A stretch of 64,000 nucleotides of DNA, from positions 1 through 64,000 of the forward strand of contig CBDBHT010000008.1 of assembly GCA_965205965.1 (NCBI GenBank), in the 5' to 3' direction. A program made the translations under genes and the position numbers. The DNA is from Bin55 sp965205965 (GTDB taxonomy: Bacteria; Pseudomonadota; Gammaproteobacteria; Pseudomonadales; Azotimanducaceae). Below the pieces are notes generated by a model. That model was not told the DNA's origin and searched no databases. It was given only the letters and a program-made list of their open reading frames with translations. Of this stretch, positions 8,790 to 18,944 are shown piece after piece (the stretch's first letter is position 1; the number at the start of each line of letters is the position of its first letter).

Positions 8790-9821
8790 ATGCAAGAGTT
8801 CATTGCTGATTACGGGAACTTGCTACGCAATGACATCCCTATTCTGGATGTACGCTCATCGTGTGAATTTCATCGCGGAGCAGTTCCCTCTGCAGTTAAT
8901 TTTCCGATTCTTGACGATAAAGAACGCGAGATAATCGGTATTCGATACAAGCAGAGCGGTCCAGAAGATGCTCGATTACTAGGGCATCAACTCGTATCGG
9001 GTGGAGTAAGAAAATCACGAGTAGCTACTTGGGGAAAATTTTGCCAGAAGCATGATGCTACGGCTATTTGTTGTTGGAGGGGTGGAGAACGATCAGCGGT
9101 CGCACAAGCGTGGTTGTTAGATGAAGGGATCAACGTACCTCGGATAAAAGGTGGATCTAAGGCTTTGCGAACGTGTTGCATGGAGCAATTGGAATCTTGT
9201 GGCAGTCGGCGGATGTTGATTATTGGGGGGAGAACGGGTGTTGCTAAAACTGAACTGATCGGAAGGTGGGATTTTGCGATTGATCTGGAGAAACTTGCTA
9301 ATCATCGGGGTTCAACCTTTGGCGGTATGGGAAGCTCTCAGCCATCTCCAGTGACTTTCGAAAATGCTCTCGCCGTGGCACTGTTGCAGCGAGAAGAAAT
9401 GCCGTGTGTTGTCGTAGAGGACGAAAGTAGACGAATCGGATGCCTGACACTGCCAGAATTGTTCTTTCGCACAATGCAAGAAATGCCGGTCGTACTGCTC
9501 ACGGCTTCCTTAGAGGAACGGATTGAAACTACTTATTCTAGTTACGTTCTTGGGGTAAATGACTTGGATTTGTTAAGTGCCTTAGATCGAATTAGAAAAC
9601 GTTTGGGGGGTGTAAGACATCGGAAGATTCAAGCACTCATGGTACGCGCATTTGAGCTGGATAATGACGCTTTGCATCGCGAGTGGATCAAGCGACTGTT
9701 AACTGAGTACTATGACGCTATGTATGACTACCAAATTGAGAACAAACGCGACCGGATTGTGTTTGCGGGCGATAGGATGGCGGTAACTGAATTCATTGAG
9801 GGCCATTGCCGGCCCAATTGA
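8790..9821 (+). CDS. selU: tRNA 2-selenouridine synthase
   Basis: Converts 2-thiouridine at the wobble position of certain tRNAs to 2-selenouridine through a geranylated intermediate (family also named MnmH). The protein has 343 residues. Residues 1-120 form a rhodanese domain with ILDVRSSCEFHRGAVP and the active loop CCWRGGERS at 94-102 (catalytic Cys95). A P-loop-like segment GGRTGVAKTEL follows at about 146-156, where GLTGSGKT is common; the first part is altered but the Lys-Thr is kept. The linker FGGMGSSQPSPVTFENALA and the basic C-terminal region are typical of the family. The length is close to the usual 350-370. It implies a selenophosphate supply (SelD) elsewhere in the genome. Confidence 0.9.
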   Translation: MQEFIADYGNLLRNDIPILDVRSSCEFHRGAVPSAVNFPILDDKEREIIGIRYKQSGPEDARLLGHQLVSGGVRKSRVATWGKFCQKHDATAICCWRGGERSAVAQAWLLDEGINVPRIKGGSKALRTCCMEQLESCGSRRMLIIGGRTGVAKTELIGRWDFAIDLEKLANHRGSTFGGMGSSQPSPVTFENALAVALLQREEMPCVVVEDESRRIGCLTLPELFFRTMQEMPVVLLTASLEERIETTYSSYVLGVNDLDLLSALDRIRKRLGGVRHRKIQALMVRAFELDNDALHREWIKRLLTEYYDAMYDYQIENKRDRIVFAGDRMAVTEFIEGHCRPN

Positions 9822-9857
9822 GCCGCGAACTGAATGTCTCCGTAGTTTTTTAGGAGT

Positions 9858-10724
9858 TCAACTCTCTCGAAGGAAGTTTAAAACTTCATCTGTAAACTCC
9901 ACTAGCTGATCGTGGTGAATCCAGTGTCCTGCATCCGAAATTTCCGCGCATCGCGCATTCGAAAAATACTGATCCGTACCGTCGTGACCTATGCGATGAG
10001 GATATCCCGTGGTGGCGTTAACGATTAGCACGGGGCAGGTGATGCGTTTCCATAGTTCGATGACGTCTTGCTCAGGCACATCGTAAGGCGTGTGGGCTCT
10101 AGTGTAGTTATCGAACTTCCATGTGTACGTACCATCTTCGTTTTGGTAGCTTCCGTGAATGGTGAGATGACGCGCTTGCTCATGACTTAAGTGGGGATTA
10201 GTTTCCTGCATGCGTTGATACGCTGCTTCTAATGTCGGATAACGTTTCGGGACTCTGCCGGCAAGTGAGTGATTCGATTCGACCCATTGTGATAATTTTT
10301 GTGAAGGGCCACGTACAGATACCTGGGGATAGGACCCGACTGCCTCTACGAGTACCAGTTTTTTGATCAGTTCGGGGTACGTGCCAGCATATATAGACGC
10401 GATCGTTCCCCCCATGGAATGGGCAATTACGGTTACGGGATAAATCTTTCGTTGCCGGACGAGCTGCGCGATATCATAGACGTATTCCAAGTTTCCATAG
10501 CCGCTACCTATACTCCACTCTGAGTCTCCGTGGCCGCGAAGGTCAGGTGCGATAACATGGTACTTATCGTGAAATATGTCCGCCAGCCAGTCCCACGAAT
10601 GGCAATGGTCGTGAATTCCATGTATTAGCAAGAGATTAGGTGCACTACTGTTGCCCCAATCAAGGTAGTGGAGTCGAAGTCGTTGTGAGAAGTAGGTATG
10701 TGACGCGGGCTTTTCTTGTTGCAT
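9858..10724 (-). CDS. Alpha/beta hydrolase
   Basis: The 288-residue alpha/beta hydrolase-fold enzyme shows LLLIHGIHDHCHSWD with the oxyanion-loop HG, the strand DLRGHGDSEW, the nucleophile elbow IAHSMGGTIAS with Ser103, and the C-terminal AGHWIHHDQ with His267 as the catalytic base. No lid domain points to a particular substrate. The family covers esterases, epoxide and dehalogenase-like enzymes, so I give no gene name. It converges with selU (36 bases between stops). It lies 3' of ileS on the same strand, but the 155-base gap, with an A+T-rich inverted repeat (GTAATTT..AAATTAC), suggests separate transcription. Confidence 0.85.
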   Translation of the reverse strand: MQQEKPASHTYFSQRLRLHYLDWGNSSAPNLLLIHGIHDHCHSWDWLADIFHDKYHVIAPDLRGHGDSEWSIGSGYGNLEYVYDIAQLVRQRKIYPVTVIAHSMGGTIASIYAGTYPELIKKLVLVEAVGSYPQVSVRGPSQKLSQWVESNHSLAGRVPKRYPTLEAAYQRMQETNPHLSHEQARHLTIHGSYQNEDGTYTWKFDNYTRAHTPYDVPEQDVIELWKRITCPVLIVNATTGYPHRIGHDGTDQYFSNARCAEISDAGHWIHHDQLVEFTDEVLNFLRES

Positions 10725-10879
10725 TTATAGTGATAGATAATGAATTAAAATAGTATTCTATGCGGTATGTTCATACCACGTTTTACCAGAACAACTAGCA
10801 TAGTAATTTCACTATATAAAATTACAAAGCATAATTTTATATTGAAAAAGCATATTGATTTAGATTCATACTAATTAAG

Positions 10880-13800
10880 CTAACAGATCTTTTGAATATC
10901 GAATGTAAACTGCTCATTTTCCACTTCAAGCGTGTAGGGACATTCGGAACCCCGAGCAAATCCGATTGCCAAAATCTCCGTCCGTACATATTCCCGATGT
11001 TCGTCAAGTGCCTTTTGAATCCTTGGTGAGCCATCATAGGTAATGTCGATGCGATCAAATACTTCCAACCCCAAGTCTTTACGTACTTGCTGAATACGAT
11101 GCACAACTTCCCGTGCCAGTCCCTCACGAAGCAGCTCTTCTGTTGGTGTACAGTCAAGGTCTATCGAAATCATTCGATTTGAAACCGTGTTAGTTCCATC
11201 CTTCGCTGCGCGGAAGACCAGAATCTCATCACCAGAGAACGGTTCGCCATCAAGTGCTATTGAGCCTTCCTCTTGAAAAACATTAATTTCTTGAGTCGAC
11301 ATCGACTCGATGCGCTGTTTAAACGATTCCATTCGCCTACCTAGCCGTTTTCCAAGTAGTAGGAAATTAGGTTTTGCGTTGAGAGAGACGTAGTTTGACT
11401 CTTCACTGTCGTAATCGACTTCCTTGACATTTAACTCGCTCTTTACGTAGTTTTCTAGAGACTTGATTTCGGCCAAGAGACCAGCATCTTCGTGGATTAC
11501 TATAAGTCTTGGTAGTGGTGTTCGAAGATTCATCTTCTGCTTTTCGCGCTTGCGCCGTCCGAGCAAAATAACTTGTTGCATCCTCTCAACCGCAGCTTCT
11601 AAGCTAGGTTGTCTTAGTGTCTCGTCTACCACCGGATAGGGACAAAGATGAACGGAGATGGGGTCCGGTTTGCCACCAGATAGTCGAGCAAGCTCACCAT
11701 AAACGTGCTCTGCGAGAAAAGGCGCACACGGTGCCATCGCCAAGGTCAATTCGTGAACGGCAGTGTAGAGTGTAAAGTAAGCAGCGTTTTTGTCCAAAGT
11801 CATCGATTCACAATAAAAACGATGACGGTTTAACCGTATAAACCAATTTGTAAGATTTTCAATATAATCAAATAGCTTAGGCACTACGTTGTACAGTCGG
11901 TATTCCTCCATTTCGAGCGTGATATCCGACTTGAGCGTTTGCAATTTGGAGAGGATCCACTCATCCATCACGGTCTTTTTGCTCACGTCCGATTGTTCTG
12001 GAGTCCATGCATCAATCGCCGCGTAGAGTTTGAGGAATGAAAACGCGTTATACCAAGGGAGCAACGCTCTACGCGTCATTTCGCGCACGTTTTTATCGGA
12101 AAACCTCTGCTCTTCGCCGCGAACTAAGCCAGAACTAATTAAATAAAGTCGAAGTGCATCGGCTCCGTGAAAGTTCATCAGTTCGTCTGGAGGGGTATAA
12201 TTGCGAAGACTTTTCGACATTTTCTTACCATCCTCCGCAAGTACCAGACCATTGACGATGACATTGCGAAAGGCAGGTTTGTCATACAGCGCAACTGACA
12301 GAACCATCAGGGTATAGAACCATCCGCGGGTCTGATCCAAACCTTCAGCGACGAATTCCGCCGGGAATCCTGCCTCGAAAAATGTCTGGTTTTCAAATGG
12401 ATAGTGTTGCTGAGCATAGGGCATTGATCCTGATTCGAACCAACAATCAAGTACCTCTTCAACGCGGTGATACGTACCTTCTTCACCATCCACCGTGAAC
12501 GTGATGTGATCTACGTACTCCCGATGCAGGTCGTCAGCAAGCACTCCAGAAAGTTCGGCTAGCTCTTGACGAGAACCAACGCATTTTCGGTTACCAGTGG
12601 CACTGTTTTTCCAGATTGGTAGCGGGGTACCCCAAATTCGGTTACGGGAGATAGCCCAATCGACTGCGTTGCTCAGCCAATTGCCGAATCGTCCATGTTT
12701 GATGTGTTCCGGTACCCATCGAACGTGTTCATTTGCTGCCATGAGTCGGTCTCGAAATTCGGATACGCGGACGTACCAAGACGGTACTGCACGGTAGATC
12801 AGCGGAGTGTTGGAGCGATAACAGAATGGGTAGCTGTGTTTGATAACGTTTTGTTCAAGCAACGAACCGCAATCTTTCAAATACCGAATAATCTCCCTAT
12901 CCGCCGTTTTGACGTGAAGGTTCTTAAAGTCTTCGATTTCTGCGGTGAATGTGCCCCGCATAGTCACTGGACAAACAAACGCGGAAATACCTTTCTCCTG
13001 TGCGATGCGGTAGTCGTCTTCACCAAACGCGGGTGCTTGATGAACGATACCGGTACCTTCGTCCGTACTAACGTAATCGTCGGAGACGACCACAAAGGCA
13101 CCGTTTTCAATCTCATGTTTAAAATACGGGAAAAGTGGTTCGTACCGCCGACCAACAAGTTCTATACCAGTGACGCGGTCGATAACATCGCGAGATAGAG
13201 AATTTTCATAATATGCTAGCCTATCCGCAGCGATATATACCGTCCGACCGGATTGATCGGCGACTTTGACGTATTCGACATCGTCTCGCACACAGAGCGC
13301 AAGATTCGATGGTAGCGTCCATGGCGTAGTAGTCCAAGCAGAAATATAGGCATCCTCATCCAAGAGCCGGAATACGACCGTAATCGATGGATCTGACACG
13401 TCCTGATAATTCGATGTCGCTTCGAAATTCGATAGTGGCGTTTCAAGTGCGGTAGAAACCGGCATCACCTTGTGACCGTAATAAATGAGACCCTTGTCCC
13501 ACAGCCGTTTGACAACCCACCATACGGATTCCATGTACCAAAGATCCATCGTTTTGTAGTCGTTGTCGAAGTCTACCCAGCGCCCAATCCGGGTGATAGT
13601 TTCTCGCCACTGATCAACGTAAGTTTCGACGATCCCTCGACACTCAGCGTTGTAACCCGCGACCCCGAGTTTTTGTAATGCCTCCTGCGCGGATAATCCC
13701 AATGACTTGTCAATTTCGTGCTCGATTGGGAGGCCGTGACAATCCCACCCAAAACGGCGTTGTACGTAGCGTCCCTTCATCGTCCAATAGCGTGGTATGG

Positions 13801-14005
13801 CATCTTTGATCACCGACGCAAGCAGGTTTCCGTGATGCGGTAATCCCGTAGCGAACGGCGGGCCGTCGTAAAAAATGAACGGAGGGTCGTCTTTTGTTTG
13901 TTCTAATGACTTCTGAAAGACATCGTGTTCTTTCCACAGCGCGAGGATTTCCTGGTCCATTTCCGGCAAGCTAAGCACTCCGCTGGATGTGGATATCTTC
14001 GACAT
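10880..14005 (-). CDS. ileS: Isoleucyl-tRNA synthetase, type 2 (eukaryote-like)
   Basis: Charges tRNA-Ile. About 1041 residues from an ATG at 14005; the frame extends to 14092, but the extra 29 residues are unlike the family. The signature PFATGLPHHGNLLA replaces the usual HIGH with HHGN. RRFGWDCHGLPIEHEID and the KMSKS loop DGKKMSKSLRN follow in order, with an editing domain between. The wording around these motifs is that of the type 2 (IleS2) branch, shared with eukaryotic cytosolic enzymes. The C-terminus lacks the four-cysteine zinc module of E. coli-type IleRS. IleS2 enzymes are known to resist mupirocin. No lspA or ribF neighbours are present, unlike the usual E. coli context. Confidence 0.93.
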   Translation of the reverse strand: MSKISTSSGVLSLPEMDQEILALWKEHDVFQKSLEQTKDDPPFIFYDGPPFATGLPHHGNLLASVIKDAIPRYWTMKGRYVQRRFGWDCHGLPIEHEIDKSLGLSAQEALQKLGVAGYNAECRGIVETYVDQWRETITRIGRWVDFDNDYKTMDLWYMESVWWVVKRLWDKGLIYYGHKVMPVSTALETPLSNFEATSNYQDVSDPSITVVFRLLDEDAYISAWTTTPWTLPSNLALCVRDDVEYVKVADQSGRTVYIAADRLAYYENSLSRDVIDRVTGIELVGRRYEPLFPYFKHEIENGAFVVVSDDYVSTDEGTGIVHQAPAFGEDDYRIAQEKGISAFVCPVTMRGTFTAEIEDFKNLHVKTADREIIRYLKDCGSLLEQNVIKHSYPFCYRSNTPLIYRAVPSWYVRVSEFRDRLMAANEHVRWVPEHIKHGRFGNWLSNAVDWAISRNRIWGTPLPIWKNSATGNRKCVGSRQELAELSGVLADDLHREYVDHITFTVDGEEGTYHRVEEVLDCWFESGSMPYAQQHYPFENQTFFEAGFPAEFVAEGLDQTRGWFYTLMVLSVALYDKPAFRNVIVNGLVLAEDGKKMSKSLRNYTPPDELMNFHGADALRLYLISSGLVRGEEQRFSDKNVREMTRRALLPWYNAFSFLKLYAAIDAWTPEQSDVSKKTVMDEWILSKLQTLKSDITLEMEEYRLYNVVPKLFDYIENLTNWFIRLNRHRFYCESMTLDKNAAYFTLYTAVHELTLAMAPCAPFLAEHVYGELARLSGGKPDPISVHLCPYPVVDETLRQPSLEAAVERMQQVILLGRRKREKQKMNLRTPLPRLIVIHEDAGLLAEIKSLENYVKSELNVKEVDYDSEESNYVSLNAKPNFLLLGKRLGRRMESFKQRIESMSTQEINVFQEEGSIALDGEPFSGDEILVFRAAKDGTNTVSNRMISIDLDCTPTEELLREGLAREVVHRIQQVRKDLGLEVFDRIDITYDGSPRIQKALDEHREYVRTEILAIGFARGSECPYTLEVENEQFTFDIQKIC

Positions 14006-14738
14006 AACAAGGACATTCGCGCTTTTGCGTGAACGGAAGGCAATGGAAATAATTTGGGTGTGCATTGTACGCACGCGCATATCGGCCGCCAAGTAACGCC
14101 AGTTGCCGTTTTTGAGGTAAGCCCTAAATCAAAAGAGATCGCCGCGTTGTGACTGTCCAAACCGGTGTAAGTTAGCTTGGCGGTTTAAGAGATTGCGATG
14201 AAGTTTGAAATTCTATTTTCTACAACGTACAACATATTGGTCACGGTCCGGGAGCTATTTAAAGCGTGCGCACTAGGTATGGAAACAATCGGTACAGGCC
14301 GCATGTTCATTTATGATCATATTATTGGGAGCGGCTTCCCAATTGACCCGACAACTGGAGCAGATTTATTTGATTTAAACGATTGTTAAGAGAAGAGTTG
14401 CTGAGTTACAGTAGTCAATTTTATAAGGCTTACAGACAGGCTGGTTTCTTTTGCGTTCTATGCAAGATGTTCCAATTTGATTTGGTGGCACCGTACTTCT
14501 GATACACGCGTATTTGTGATGGTTGATTTGGTCCCGAAATCTTTTTAAAGAGGCACTGAGCCATTATTGATACGATAAGGGCGAAGTGTGAGAAGCTAGG
14601 AATATCATGGGAGGCATGTGGGATTCAAGCGCAAGTTCCGCGGCAGCGATTGGATCGTTGATACAGATATGTTTCGGCTTCATCCGTTAGACATTATTTT
14701 GCCGCGGAATCTCAGTCTTCACATCGTTTGATAATCCC
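14006..14738. other. Non-coding stretch between ileS and the MFS gene
   Basis: These 733 bases contain no convincing gene. A 63-codon frame at 14198-14389 has no recognisable motif and no convincing ribosome-binding site. A perfect small inverted repeat (ATTGGGA/TTCCCAAT) at about 14325-14345 is not followed by a T run. Promoters for both divergent genes must lie here, but I could not assign boxes with confidence. Confidence 0.4.
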
Positions 14739-15938
14739 ATGACTGAACGTTTGCCCAGTCTTTCGGCGTTCCCGTGGTACGTGAGCAGCACAACTTTCTG
14801 GGTCGCTGGGATGAGTCTCCAAGGAATGTTAATTCCCTGGATTCTATTGGAAGTCCTAGATCTGTCAGCACAGGCATTTGGAGTTAGTCGTTTTCTGATA
14901 ACCGTACCCCCGCTGGTGTTGCTGTTAATTGGTGGGATCTGGGCGGACCGAGTGGACGGTAAGAAACTTCTGTTAATGCTTACTATGTTGGCTATGGTCC
15001 CACCACTGCTTGTGGGTTTGATGGTTGACTACGTAACGCTATGGACGGTCATTGCATTTGGCATGTCCCTGTCTTTTTTGCAGTCGCTCGGCGACCCCGC
15101 CCGACAAGCTATGGTCAATCGGGTAACTCGCATCGACATTCAACGTTCCATCGCGATCGTTACGATTCTGCCATCGTTAGCGGGTATGGGTGCGATTTGG
15201 CTGGGTGGACAGCAATCCATGATTGGGTTGAATACTGCGTTTTATATCTTGATGGGTTCTTTCGCCTTTTCGTTTATCTCGCTGTTTGGGCTCCCCGCGC
15301 TTCCAGCAGAGTCAAGGGACACGCGTGGTGGATTAGTATCCGGCTTTAAAGTACTTCTATCTTTACCCCTAATTCGCAATCTCGTGGGCATGCATTTCGT
15401 ATCGGCAATGTTCAATGCGGGGGCATATGCGGTAGTTGTTCCACTTATCGTGACCAAAGTTTATGAAGGTAATTCGGAACTTTTTGCACTGGTATTGATG
15501 GTATTTACGGTCGGCAGTACGTCATCGGTATTTCTATTGTTGCTGTTCATGCCACTAACTTGGCCAGGTCGGGTATTTGCGATGTTGCAAATTACCCGAG
15601 CACTAATTTTGGTTGGATTGGTATTTCATCCTGCTCAGTGGCTGTTGTTGGTACTTATCGGTTGCTGGGGTTTAAACATGGGCGTCACTGCTACGTTAGT
15701 GCGTACGACGATGCAGGAACTGGCTCCTCCGGAGCATCGCGCTCAGTTCTTGGCGGTATTGTTATTTAGTTTTATGTTAAGTACATCAATTTCACCACTA
15801 GTATTGGGACTTATTGTGGAGCTGACGCACCCGTTTATGGGGCTGATACCGGGTATTCCCATCTCATTGCTGCTATTTTTCTGGGCGGCGAAATACAGCG
15901 GTCTTTGGGGCTATCGGTCGGTATCTATGGACAGATAA
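14739..15938 (+). CDS. Major facilitator superfamily transporter (EntS/MFS_3-like)
   Basis: This is a 399-residue integral membrane protein with about twelve hydrophobic segments, beginning at VSSTTFWVAGMSLQGMLIPW. The loop after the second helix reads GGIWADRVDGKKLL, the MFS motif-A position (G-x-x-x-D-R-x-G-R-R type). A GDPARQAMVNRV segment follows TM4, the pattern seen in MFS_3 proteins such as the enterobactin exporter EntS and related macrolide or drug exporters. No siderophore genes are nearby, so the substrate is unknown. It stands alone between long non-coding stretches. Confidence 0.8.
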   Translation: MTERLPSLSAFPWYVSSTTFWVAGMSLQGMLIPWILLEVLDLSAQAFGVSRFLITVPPLVLLLIGGIWADRVDGKKLLLMLTMLAMVPPLLVGLMVDYVTLWTVIAFGMSLSFLQSLGDPARQAMVNRVTRIDIQRSIAIVTILPSLAGMGAIWLGGQQSMIGLNTAFYILMGSFAFSFISLFGLPALPAESRDTRGGLVSGFKVLLSLPLIRNLVGMHFVSAMFNAGAYAVVVPLIVTKVYEGNSELFALVLMVFTVGSTSSVFLLLLFMPLTWPGRVFAMLQITRALILVGLVFHPAQWLLLVLIGCWGLNMGVTATLVRTTMQELAPPEHRAQFLAVLLFSFMLSTSISPLVLGLIVELTHPFMGLIPGIPISLLLFFWAAKYSGLWGYRSVSMDR

Positions 15939-16276
15939 CTAGGTACCTCTCAATTGGTAGTACTCACTATCGCTTCGAAAATCATTCCGATAACGTTGGA
16001 ATCTCGAATTTTTTCTTGGCTCCTGAATCTTTCAAGCGTTATAAATCCAGCCTTTGCTTAGCATTTAAGTTTGACTTCTATACCAGTCATGGACACTTGG
16101 ACCACCATTGGACGGTCTTGGCCCCACGAGACTGTAACTAAGGAAGGTCTGAACAAGCCCGTTTAGGGATGTCCTGCGAATTATCGTAGTCACTGATCAA
16201 GATTTTGAACCGGTTCGATAGCAGTACCGTTGTGCTCCGAATTTAAAAATCGGTCGGAAGACTCGATGAAGCAGCT

Positions 16277-16387
16277 GGAAACCTCTATTAACCTACAGAC
16301 CTGCTACTATCTGAAAGAAATAATTCTTAGAAATCATGTACTTATATAAGTAATGATCTGTCAAGACAGCAATAAATAGAGGTGTCC
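16277..16387. repeat. MITE-1 copy
   Basis: The ends are GGAAACCTCTATTAACC and CAATAAATAGAGGTGTCC, with 111 bases in total. The interior (AAATAATTCTTAGAAATCAT.. and TGTCAAGACAG) is shared with the copies at 40856 and 44689. The segment from 15939 to 16276 before it, and from 16388 to 16559 after it, holds nothing I recognise. Confidence 0.8.
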
Positions 16388-16559
16388 AGTTCTCGTCCAT
16401 CTTTATGATCTTGCTCTCGGGGTCGGTGAAAAATCTTTGCGTTCGGTCCTCCGGAGCGTCGCCATTCTTCGTCTAACACGGTGCGTTCATTAGCCTCGTG
16501 ATTAATCTCGTCCTGACGCCTGACTTGTGAAGCAATGGCATTGATGTCAAGCGCACCTC

Positions 16560-17070
16560 ATCGATGGTGATATACAGAATAAATTTATCTCTTACATCTC
16601 GATCGCACGATGTGTCACCAGAGTCACTGCCTTTGAATCCTGTCATGACATCTCTTGGTAAGATATCAAAAAATTCTTACCCTGGATACTCTGTAATCAC
16701 TCCAAAATTACTGAGAATCTGCCAGCAGATGTCGAAGCCCGGAATTCCACGGTACGACACGATAAGATCACTGTCATCAAATGTTGTTACAGCATGAACC
16801 TCCTCCTCAAAAACATCCTCTCCATCGTGCCCCAAGTAATGAAGTCAGAGGGGTCTGATGGATTGTGCTGATGATGCCAAAAGGGTGTGAGTATGAATCT
16901 TTATTAGCCTTCTTGTGCCGAACCTTGTGCCGAACCGCAGCATTCTGTAGTATTCGGATTTCGGCTACTATCGCCACCTAGGCGGCGGATTCACCTCTAA
17001 GCATGTTATACATGGCCCACAGGCCGATCAGCACACCCGCAATAGTGCCGAAACCGACAGAGTCTCAGCT
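16560..17070 (-). pseudogene. Decayed type IV pilin-like gene
   Basis: Minus-strand fragments match the pilin encoded at 30663-31271. At about 16990-17060 the codons for the hydrophobic N-terminal helix (..VLIGLWAMYNML..) are recognisable. At about 16690-16770 the frame SYRGIPGFDICWQILSNFG parallels FYSIPNMNVCRKILEHFG of the other copy. Stops and frameshifts separate the parts, and the middle is largely unrecognisable. It is bracketed by two MITE-1 copies (16277 and 17167). Confidence 0.6.
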
Positions 17071-17166
17071 ATCGAATAGTCCTTTGGTCGGCTAAGGGCG
17101 GATTCTCGCTCGGGAAGCTTATCTATAGGAACTAGAGGAGACGTCTTCCGCCCTCAATTTTTCCAG

Positions 17167-17280
17167 GTGGAGATCTCTATTTATTGCTGTTTTGATGAAT
17201 CATGCCCGATATAAGTGTATCATTTTTAATGATATAAGGATTGTTCACCTCCGCTTGCTTCGAGTAAATAGAGGTGTCCA
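17167..17280. repeat. MITE-1 copy
   Basis: The left end is GGAGATCTCTATTTATTGCTG and the right end TAAATAGAGGTGTCC. The interior CGATATAAGTGTATCATTTTTAA is shared with 556-665 and 27814-27925. About 45 bases after it (17283-17330, CACCCCATTTTCTGGG.. GTTTAAGTCG) resemble the right-end tail of the ISNCY element in degenerate form. Confidence 0.75.
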
Positions 17281-17461
17281 TCTGCTGAGCGCACCCCATT
17301 TTCTGGGTTGCGGTTTAAGTCGGGGAATATATCGAGGATCTGGCCATTAGTAACTTATTCGTTGAAGTGCTTGGCCATTGATCGTGAGAATTGGGAACGT
17401 ACCACTAGCTACTACTTTCTCGAGTTCGAATGGTCCACGGTCTAAATTCACTATCGCAAAG

Positions 17462-18730
17462 TTACATCGCCGAACGCATGGAATTGAAAAATTCCTCGTT
17501 AGTTTTTGAATCGCGCATTCGCTTGACGAGCAGTTCCGTAGCATCAATGTCATCCATTTCGTGAAGCAGTTTTCGCAGAATCCAGACTCTCTGAAGCTCC
17601 TCTTCGCTCATTAAGCGTTCTTCACGTCGTGTGCCGGACCGCCGGATATTGATTGCGGGATAAACGCGTTTTTCAGCAATTCGGCGTTCGAGATGGAGCT
17701 CCTGATTGCCAGTTCCCTTAAATTCTTCATAGATCACCTCGTCCATCCGGGATCCGGTTTCAACCAATGCAGTTGCAATGATCGACAAACTGGCTCCTTC
17801 TACACAATTACGCGCCGCACCGAAAAATTTCTTCGGTCGTTCAAGAGCATGTGCGTCGACTCCGCCGGTCATCATTTTTCCACTGGTAGGCATGGTTGCG
17901 TTGTAAGCACGTGCCAAACGAGTAATGGAATCGAGTAAGATTACAACGTCCTGTTTCTGTTCTACCAACCGCTTGGCTTTCTCGATAACCATTTCGGCGA
18001 CTTGTGTATGACGTGTAGGTGCCTCATCGAAAGTACTTGCGACGACTTCGGCGCGGACCAAACGTTGCATTTCGGTGACCTCTTCCGGACGTTCATCAAT
18101 CAATAGCACGATTAATATCGCCTCGGGATTGTTCGCGGTAATCGACTGAGCAATCGCTTGGAGCATAATAGTTTTGCCGGCTTTGGGCGGAGAGACGACC
18201 AGCGCACGCTGTCCTTTGCCGATTGGTGCAATCAAATCCACGATACGGCCTGCAACATCTTCGGAACTTCCGTTTCCACGTTCCAACGTGTAACGCTCAT
18301 TTGGAAAATCGGCGGTGAAATTGTCGAAAAGCATTTGACGAGTATTACGCCGAATATCTGGTTGCGTCTTGTTGATTTCATTGACATGAACGAGTGCGAA
18401 ATAGCGTTCGTTGTCTTTGGGTGGCCGGATCTTGCCGGCGATGCTATCGCCGGTGCGTAGACGAAAGCGGCGGATTTGACTGTGCGATACGTAGATATCG
18501 TCAGGCCCCGCTAAGTAACTGGAATAGGGAGACCGAAGGAATCCGAATCCGTCCTGAAGGACTTCCAGCGTGCCATCGCCAATGATTTCTTCGCCATTGA
18601 CCGCGGTTTTGCGAAGGATATTTGCGACGACTTCTTGTTTACGAGCTTGCGATACGTTGTCGATTCCAAGGTTTTCGGCCAAGTCAGCAAGTTCGGTAAC
18701 TGGTTTTTGTTTGAGTTCGGTGAGGTTCAT
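17462..18730 (-). CDS. rho: Transcription termination factor Rho
   Basis: Hexameric RNA helicase that terminates transcription. The protein has 422 residues, against 419 in E. coli. The N-terminal helical domain is followed by the primary RNA-binding cold-shock fold with DGFGFLRSPYSSY at about 60-72. The ATPase core has PPKAGKTIML (Walker A, 181-190), the Walker B stretch VVILLDSITRLARAYN, and the secondary RNA site MPTSGKMMTGGVD with the R-loop TGSRMDEVIYEEFKGTGN. All catalytic elements are present and the gene looks intact. The upstream neighbour trxA, common in Gammaproteobacteria, is absent; 210 bases of non-coding DNA and then an IS5 remnant lie there instead. Confidence 0.97.
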   Translation of the reverse strand: MNLTELKQKPVTELADLAENLGIDNVSQARKQEVVANILRKTAVNGEEIIGDGTLEVLQDGFGFLRSPYSSYLAGPDDIYVSHSQIRRFRLRTGDSIAGKIRPPKDNERYFALVHVNEINKTQPDIRRNTRQMLFDNFTADFPNERYTLERGNGSSEDVAGRIVDLIAPIGKGQRALVVSPPKAGKTIMLQAIAQSITANNPEAILIVLLIDERPEEVTEMQRLVRAEVVASTFDEAPTRHTQVAEMVIEKAKRLVEQKQDVVILLDSITRLARAYNATMPTSGKMMTGGVDAHALERPKKFFGAARNCVEGASLSIIATALVETGSRMDEVIYEEFKGTGNQELHLERRIAEKRVYPAINIRRSGTRREERLMSEEELQRVWILRKLLHEMDDIDATELLVKRMRDSKTNEEFFNSMRSAM

Positions 18731-18944
18731 AACTTGAGGAGTTCCATGCGGTGATTTTGATTAATAGATAGAGTCAATATGATCGGCCTAGCGTATGCGA
18801 TCCTAGAAGGAAGCCAAACCGGGGTAGACGGCGAATGCCGAACGACACAATTGTATCAAATACCCAAAAAAGTGCTAGGGTCTTTTGCCATAAAATATAT
18901 TACCTCAAATTAAGTTGGATTGGGTTTAGACAAGGAGTATCTAC

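Noticed and set aside
12695..13198. Plus-strand 167-codon frame inside ileS
   Set aside because: It overlaps conserved ileS coding sequence on the other strand. No independent support.
14198..14389. 63-codon frame between ileS and the MFS gene
   Set aside because: No ribosome-binding site, no motif, and it lies in a stretch otherwise without coding character.
17347..17553. Minus-strand 68-codon frame overlapping the end of rho
   Set aside because: Its start is inside rho in another frame. The non-overlapping part shows no recognisable family.
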